From Onchidella celtica (taxonomy: Eukaryota; Mollusca; Gastropoda; Systellommatophora; Onchidiidae): DNA of 64,000 bases. A program made the translations under genes and the position numbers. The stretch is taken from NCBI GenBank assembly GCA_963931925.1, contig OZ007570.1:54221880-54285879 (forward strand), written 5' to 3'. The notes below the pieces were generated by a model that worked only from the letters and a program-made list of their open reading frames with translations, had not been told where the DNA came from and did not search any database. Every line of letters starts with the position of its first letter. Position 1 is the stretch's first letter. Positions 57,918 to 64,000 of the stretch are shown one piece after another.

Positions 57918-59052
57918 TTAACCCCTGTCCACGTAACACCCTATGCGGGAATAGCCAGTCAGCCAATCATTCACATATTGCAAATAACCTCGGCAGTCAG
58001 GTCAATCGGGTCCTTTTGAACACGTGTATCGTGTTTACCTTAGGAATAGGAGGCAATAACAACAGTAATGGTGGATAAATCATAAGTGACCCCCTATACT
58101 TAGATAAAGTACTTGTGATGAGATGCAATAAGTTCTATTGTTAAATAAACAGCTCATAATCCAGAATTTTGTGCATTTACATGCTGTTTAATACACGTGA
58201 CGTGTTACGGTAACCTTTACCTTTCCCCAAGAGCTCTGCGCTTTTTTTTTGTCCCTAAGGTCAGGCCATTCAGGTGAACAAATTATTTTTGAAGCCAGGC
58301 ACTCAATGTACCAATCACATGTGTCATGGCATTGCCTGCTCCCTCCTCCACTATGTAAAGGTTCCACGTACTATGATGTTAGTTTTCTTAGCACACCTTT
58401 AGCAAGAGATTTGATTTCCAGCTCGTAGAGTACATACATGTACTGAAAAGCAGTTTAATCAAAGCAACACAGTAGCTCTCTAATTTCCAACATCATTATA
58501 AAAAGACAACGGCCAATAACAAAGTCAGTCTTTTTCTCCCAATTTTCCCTGATGAAAAACCTGTCACCGACCCCTTATGCAGGATGCCTTAGTATTATAT
58601 CGGAATTCATTATTACAGACATAGAATGGCTTCTCAGATACGCAGATGGCCCCTTTTTTCTCATTTCACACGTAGATGACAACCAGAATCAAAGTCAAAG
58701 GTTTCCCTAAGAATTTCCCCAGTTCGAACTTCAGATCGTCAGTGTCAGTTGTACTATTACATGAGTATGACGAATAATTATGGACAGTTGCATCGTAATT
58801 TATACTGTAATGGGACGATACCATTTTGTTAAACATAGTAGGTGTGACAGGATAGATAAACACTCAAAACATGTGCAAAAAAAAACAAAACAATAGTCGC
58901 AGCAACAGAATGAACAAAACAGGAGGAGCAATGTTGCTAAACAATATATTGGCCTACAGCAGGACTCGGTTTGGGAAATGTAGGCCACAATATTGGCATC
59001 AAATGTTGCGCGAGGAGGCCAATATAGTGGCATCCAACAGGACAAGGGTTAA
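57918..59052 (-). mobile_element. piggyBac-like MITE, copy 2 (1127 bp, inverted)
   Basis: TTAA at 57918-57921 and 59049-59052 flank ends CCCCTGTCC and, inverted, CCCTTGTCCTG. The sequence aligns along its length with the reverse complement of 36814-37949. The minus-strand frame [30 protein letters not shown] is shared with copy 1. Confidence 0.85.
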
Positions 59053-59059
59053 AGGCTGC

Positions 59060-59890
59060 AACTTATAAGTAGGAAATTTATGTGTGTAGATAATTAAATG
59101 TACAGCAGTTTGTAACTCAGACTTTATGGATAGCACTGTAACTGGAAACATAATTGATTTTGGGAGAGGAGTTCTGAAAGCATCTCGAGGCCAGAGTTTC
59201 TCATAGTATTCCAAACTGTTGAGGTATAGGCCTATATGGATCCCTACAGGGACATGACCTTAGTTCAGGAATTGTAGGGATGTTTTTATAGTGGCAGTTA
59301 ACTGCTGAGTAGATTAAAAGACGCAATCTGGCAATGCTGGAATAAGGTACATACTTGGGAAGTTTTTCCTGATTTGGTATGCCAAAAAGGTTTTTGAAAG
59401 AGACATGTGCCAGGAGCAAAACTGATATAAATATGCGGTAGACCTAGTGTAGGAAAACATTAGTGCATGCCACTAAAAGTAAAGAAATGAGCATAATGAC
59501 AAGGTTTCGCTTGTGTGTCAGACATTCACATATTTTGAGGGAGGATTTCCATAACTGTTCTGGGTATCTTGAGTTAAGGGGCAGGTTGATGGATAGGATT
59601 AAGGGTTAAGGACAGGTTTGACAATAGGTTTTGGATTGAGGATAATATTAGTTCTGAAACATTTCTTTCAAGTTTAATTATCTTTTCTCACTGTTGTTCC
59701 ATTAAAAGACGTTACTGTGCATTTACTGGACATAACCGGATTTGGAAATCCTGCCATAATATAATATGGCATGCAATGAGATTAGTGTCGTCAGTGTCAT
59801 GGCCAAACCATGTTTCTCGGAAAATCTTCAGTTTTTCCTTTTTTGGCTCCTCCAAGCAGGAATGCAGAAATACATCAATCGTTGCAATAT
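59060..59890. other. No feature supported; short AGGGTTAAGGAC-type stretch
   Basis: Around 59575-59650 a GATTAAGGGTTAAGGACAGG stretch recalls the telomere-like tracts of the macro-units, but it is short. Confidence 0.4.
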
Positions 59891-59897
59891 TAGATGA

Positions 59898-60143
59898 CCT
59901 TTACATAAATTTAAGGCAAAAGTGTACCTGAAGTTACATTTTTTAGAGGATCACTGTTTGCCATGGATAGAGTTACATAGATTCGGGTTAGGTCTGTTCA
60001 GAGAACAAGGTGGGGAACTTCACAAAAACATCTACATGTTAGAACAGCAAACACTTGGGATTTTACGAAAGACAGACAAGTTACACTGCATCATCAAAAA
60101 ACATCTCACGCAGGTTTGCCCAGATATAATAATTAATATATAA
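59898..60143 (+). pseudogene. C-terminal piece of an N-RAG-TP/KDZ-like transposon protein
   Basis: The frame reads LHKFKAKVYLKLHFLEDH, then RFGLGLFREQGGELHKNIYM, and ends near TQVCPDIIINI at a TAA (60141-60143). The pattern K(L/M)H.LEDH..P.(I/M)...GxGL(G/F)..EQGGE.(I/L)H is the C-terminus of a large invertebrate family whose N-terminus resembles RAG1. This is recognised from memory of the family. A stop precedes the frame at 59895-59897, and the only close acceptor (TTTAAG at ~59915) is weak, so it is either a last exon or a decayed fragment. AATAAA at 60798 could serve as its poly(A) signal. Confidence 0.6.
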
Positions 60144-60149
60144 GAGCCC

Positions 60150-61990
60150 CTGGCAATAACAAAGATGAAAACAATGTAGGTCCAAATTCGGACATTTTGT
60201 TTAAGTAAACTTTAAGTGAGGCCCTTTTCTGTGATTTCTGTACACACTATTGATGGTGTTTTTAATGTTATCTTTTAATTCCTTGTAACTAATTGTGTTG
60301 ATGAAAATGTAAATATTATCTGCTCAAAGAATTTGACATAAGAGCTCAGTATGAGCAGTTTATTCACAACTATGAGTTGGTTTGTAAACAAAAATTAAGC
60401 AATGAGCTTCTGTATGTGCTTCTTCACTTCAAATTTTGATCCTCATTTGCTGATACGGATTCATTGAATATGTTTATCCACATGAAAATTACTATCCAGT
60501 TGTTTGAATTGTTTATGCTGTTCTACAGCCATTTGCCTCAGTTAATTGTGTGCACAGGTGAGCTCATAACTCAAAAAGTATTAATGGTTCCTTAAGTTCA
60601 AAACCTGTGTTGTAAAGTGCAATATTTGAACCTGATGGGGATGTAAATTTTACCTCCGTCTATGCTTTGACAGAAGCACAATTAATTTGGTAAACTTTAC
60701 TTTCCCTTTTTAACAAGAATTTTATATTATATAACATTATTTGGAAGCCTTGTAATGGTGATTTATGATTGTATGCTTTTTATGGTTTTGTGACATCAAT
60801 AAAAACATTTGGAACTTTTTTTGCAATTGTCAATTTTTTTAATGGGATGTCTGAGTGATGAGATATGATATGTGATTTTTAAGTTTAGGAAAATGTTAAA
60901 AAAAATCCAGAGGTTTGCTGCATCCCCAAACCCATGTGCGTCAGAGCAGAACGAAAACCCATGAAAGGGGGGGGGGGGGGGCTAGACAATGGACAATGAG
61001 ACTCTGACAACAGCACCTTGGCCATATGTAAACTGATACTCAGTGGCCAAAAAACCTAAATATAGATCCCACTAGGAAACAGCTGTGTGACCAGTGTGGG
61101 CTGATTCACAGGTAGTGCCTTTCCTGTGACTGCAGTGCGTTTTTTCCTCTCTGTCTTCACTTAGTAGGCATGGCTGAGTGACATATTTATTGCCCAAGGT
61201 GGTGGCTGGTGTAATGGTAACCCAAACCGCCATGGTTCACTGATCACCAGGTGGCCAAATCACAGGTAGCAAATTCAGGATTAGTCTTATTAATCTCTTC
61301 ACCATTAAACTGTTAATTCAAAGCTTGTGGATAAAGGTGCTGATAAAATAGCATCACAGAGATACAGAGTATTATTTCAGCTTTTTGTGGATGGCAGTTT
61401 TAGTCAAGCAAACAAAGGGTGAGTATCTTAACTTAGCATTTTTTCCTTTGCACACCTGTAAATAAAGGTAAACAAAACTTAATGTCCCTTGTCTTAAAGG
61501 GCTGATTAAAACAACTTTTAAGAGTTTTCCCAGACAAAAGAATAGCATGGTTACATTAAGCAGTCTGTGCTCTTTCAGGTGATACAAAGCTTAAAACTAA
61601 ATTTGTACCACTCACGGTCAAGTGTTTATGGGGGTTTAAAGGGGCATCATGGTTTATATATCTGTATGTAAATACCCATAGCTTGCTCTCAGTGGCTAAA
61701 TTCAAAGCATTTGAGTGGTTCCTGTGACAACAGGATAGTTACAGTTATGTCAGAAAACATTTTTTGTTCATTCATGGGGTAAATTTTTTGTGACATTACA
61801 AAAAACGTGAAGTTGCATCATAGCTTAATTATGATCTCTTGTTCTTTCTCCCCAATCTTTCCTCCTTCCTCCCCATCCTTCTTACCTCTTGTTTTCTAAC
61901 TGTTCATCCACAATAATTTTTAAGGAGTTGCATCTTCAAAGCCGATTATTATCTAATTCGTTATATCTTATACAACAGCCCTTGATATAA
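60150..61990. other. AT-rich spacer; possible 3' UTR to 60.8 kb
   Basis: AATAAA at 60798-60803 may end a transcript from the preceding ORF. A G-run (60967-60982) and unassigned sequence follow. There is no supported gene. Confidence 0.45.
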
Positions 61991-62030
61991 AAGTTAATTG
62001 TCTGAAATTGCAGATCTCACATGCTGAAGA

Positions 62031-62561
62031 ATGGAGCACACGGAACAAAAACATAGAGAAACAATCAAGAAACTGTGCAGAGTTTGTGGGAATCGAGTGC
62101 AGTCTTGGGCACAAGAACAGGCAAAGAGACAAGCAAGAAAGTGCTCTTCCTATACAACAGAAATTCATTTATATTTTGGAATTGACGTTTCACAAGATTC
62201 AGATTGCCATTCCACAGTTATCTGCTTGAAATGTGTGGCTAGGATAAGCAAGTTTAAGACAAGATTGCTGACGCCGTTAACTTTACAAAGTGCAAGAAAC
62301 ATCTGTAATACGACCACAGTTATTTGGTGTTCCTTTGATGAGACCAAAACACTGGAGGAATGTTCCCTTTGTTGTCATTACTCCTCGGTTGCCAAGGGCG
62401 GAAGGCCACGCAACACAACAAAACAACCTGAGAGAAAGGGCCGAAAAAGTATCAGCGTTACCTCTCATCCAGATGAAACAACAGGTCCAGAGGTGACTAA
62501 TCCCACTATTCCAATAGCCCATTCTATACCACATCGCATGCATAGAATGAAAACCGATTAA
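62031..62561 (+). CDS. RAG1 N-terminus-like zinc-binding protein, N-terminal part (N-RAG-TP/KDZ-like)
   Basis: A 176 aa frame with its start fixed by an in-frame stop at 62025-62027. A TTGTCTGAAATTGCAG acceptor lies just upstream (exon from 62014). Zinc ligands are laid out as C16-x2-C19 (KLCRVCGNRVQ), H60, and C65-x2-C68 after GIDVSQDSDCHS. This matches the RAG1 pattern LCRxCGN..F.IDV..D.D..HP...C..C. A second cluster, C111-x2-C114, leads to KGGRPRN (residues 122-128), as in N-RAG-TP-type transposon proteins. These proteins are usually several times longer, so this is the N-terminal exon or a truncated copy; GGTCCAGAG/GTGACT near 62492 could be a splice donor. Family membership is my recognition; transposon versus host gene is undecided. 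Confidence 0.65.
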   Translation: MEHTEQKHRETIKKLCRVCGNRVQSWAQEQAKRQARKCSSYTTEIHLYFGIDVSQDSDCHSTVICLKCVARISKFKTRLLTPLTLQSARNICNTTTVIWCSFDETKTLEECSLCCHYSSVAKGGRPRNTTKQPERKGRKSISVTSHPDETTGPEVTNPTIPIAHSIPHRMHRMKTD

Positions 62562-62724
62562 GTCCAAAGTTTTCGATCTCTGATTTTTAAAATAAAATAA
62601 ACCAGCAAAGAACGATCTACATTTTGGTACCGGTCTCATTACTGTAAGTTGAAAAATGGTGGAGATATCGATACCTTTATGATTTCGCCAATATCACATT
62701 TTGAGGATAAACATCGTTGTGTCA

Positions 62725-62990
62725 TGTATCTAACCATGCACGGTGTTCATCGCGTAGGCATTCACGCTTTCCACTTGATCACAGAGAATGATTAGCGTGC
62801 AAGTCAAGATGTATGATGTTCATCTTACAGGCACCCGTGCTTTTCACTTGATCATGGAGAATGAATATGGTGCAAAAAAGATGTATGAATGTACGATGTT
62901 CATCTCGTGGGTACCCGCAGTTTCCACCTGATCACGAAGGGTGAACAACCTGTAACTCACCATGTACGGCGTTCATTCTGTAAGATCTGA
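62725..62990. repeat. ~80 bp minisatellite, three to four copies
   Basis: Units start (A/G)CG(G/A)TGTTCATC and contain CTT(T/T)TCACTTGATCA and GAGAATGA, with GATGTATG linkers. Copies start near 62737, 62815, 62896 and 62968. Confidence 0.8.
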
Positions 62991-63209
62991 TAGCTGGGAG
63001 AATTTTGTTCAGAATGAGAACCATGCATATCCATATACTTGAGTTTCATTTAACAGTTTTTCCCACTGTCAGGCTGTAAACTTTTACATGAACAACTGAT
63101 AAAGCATTTTGAAATTCAAATACGGGTATGAATAAGTTAATGCTTACAACACTTTCATCTTTAAGTGTATAAATGCATTCATCGGGATTTCATATAAGTA
63201 TAAGGAATT

Positions 63210-63446
63210 TCACAATACACAGGTAATTGGAACTGATGCTCCTGTATCAAAGAACACTGGCCGCTTTAGAAGTTTGAGGTGGGGGGGGGCATTTGCAATG
63301 TTAAATGCTCGCAAAGGGGCTGACGAGCCCTGACCTTTGTCGGCGATGGTCTTTGTTACGTTTTCACATTTCGATACGAGGCGCCGATCAGAGGGATCTG
63401 GTAATGATGAGCAATCCGTTTGATCTTGTTTGGCAGTGGCTGGCAA
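63210..63446 (-). other. Short ORF with a DTGAS aspartic-protease-like motif
   Basis: A 78 aa minus-strand frame ends KRPVFFDTGASVPITCVL. Hydrophobic residues before D-T-G-A-S followed by VPI fit the first active-site loop of retropepsin-like proteases from LTR elements. Nothing else of such an element is seen within the window, so chance or a small relic are both possible. Confidence 0.25.
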
Positions 63447-63449
63447 TAT

Positions 63450-64000
63450 AACCTCCCATTTTTAGGAAGCCTTTGTCTGGCATACTTATTGCAATTGGAA
63501 GGTCTAGCCTACGTAATGATGATTGATTGATTGGCGAAATCATCTGATGTATCATTTTACATAATATATAGGTTTATCATCATACTAACTGTATTTTTTC
63601 TCTGCAAACCCTTTTTAAAGTTTGACTGATTAGTGCTATAGGTGGATGTTGTTCACTACTGTAGTAAAGTGATGATAGCTGCGATGTATGTCCCCATTAT
63701 TTAAGTATCTCGAATGGTACAACTATGAAACTTGGCAGGGAGAAAGATAAGAGTCTACTGTTTAGAATGGTCAACATCGATTTGATGGGAAAACCCTTAA
63801 AATGCCATTTTGTTTATGTCAAACATGTAAAAATATATCAATTTTGATAAAAAAAATAGTATCCCTCTTTTAAATGTAAATAATTCCCTTTTTTGGTGGT
63901 TTGTTGTGTAATCAGAGTTCACATCTGAAAGATTAGTAATCTCTCTGTACACATCTTGTGCACTTCTGTACCTTGTTTGGTTCTGAAGATATATGAGTGT
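63450..64000. other. No feature seen to the window edge
   Basis: AT-rich sequence without supported ORFs. A longer N-RAG-TP-like gene starting at 62031 could continue past the edge. Confidence 0.4.

Noticed and set aside
61190..61260. tRNA-like stretch GGTGGCTGGTGTAATGGTAA
   Set aside because: It resembles an A-box region only; no B-box at the right distance.

Overview
The window looks like nuclear DNA from an animal, most likely a marine invertebrate; a lophotrochozoan or mollusc is my best guess but is not proven. It is AT-rich, holds spliced genes with canonical GT..AG introns, and is crowded with decayed transposons. Telomere-type TTAGGG/CCCTAA tracts and a RAG1 N-terminus-like protein of the kind described from mollusc transposons (N-RAG-TP) fit an animal source. 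There are no bacterial-style operons, CRISPR arrays or rRNA genes.

Layout. (1) 1-11.3 kb: a repeat-only region. About three decayed copies of a composite macro-unit (A ~1.28-5.40 kb, B ~5.40-9.59 kb, C ~9.92-11.26 kb) are each built from several short tandem-repeat types plus a CCCTAA-like tract. Copy-specific insertions (two foldback elements in A; an hAT-like element and a small THAP-bearing element in B) can be dated by comparing the copies. (2) 11.3-19.7 kb: AT-rich intergenic DNA with a LINE tail, small duplications and a 0.6 kb MITE. (3) 19.7-39.9 kb, minus strand: a complete 14-exon ALDH16A1 gene, 816 aa when spliced. Its introns hold an APE-type LINE, a piggyBac-like MITE, a solo LTR, a 1.9 kb DNA element with TACC target duplications, a tRNA-derived SINE, a THAP-bearing MITE and a small hAT MITE. 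(4) 39.9-40.3 kb: a 353 bp divergent, probably bidirectional promoter with ETS-like and YY1-like motifs. (5) 40.3-50.75 kb, plus strand: a complete 10-exon PIH1D1 gene, 317 aa, with a nearly full-length but dead Tigger/pogo transposon in intron 2 and an hAT MITE in intron 7. (6) 50.8-64 kb: gene-poor DNA with a second, inverted copy of the piggyBac-like MITE, tRNA-like SINE heads, and two pieces of a RAG1-N-terminus-like (N-RAG-TP/KDZ-like) family: a C-terminal piece at ~59.9-60.1 kb and an N-terminal zinc-binding piece at ~62.0-62.6 kb.

The two host genes are arranged head to head. I recall the same arrangement for human ALDH16A1 and PIH1D1 on 19q13.33, which suggests an old bidirectional gene pair. 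ALDH16A1 is a tandem-domain aldehyde dehydrogenase homologue; this copy has Asn where the catalytic Cys should be, so it is probably a pseudoenzyme. PIH1D1 is the phosphopeptide-binding adaptor of the R2TP/HSP90 cochaperone. I assembled both gene models by hand from splice signals and reading phase, and every junction keeps frame.
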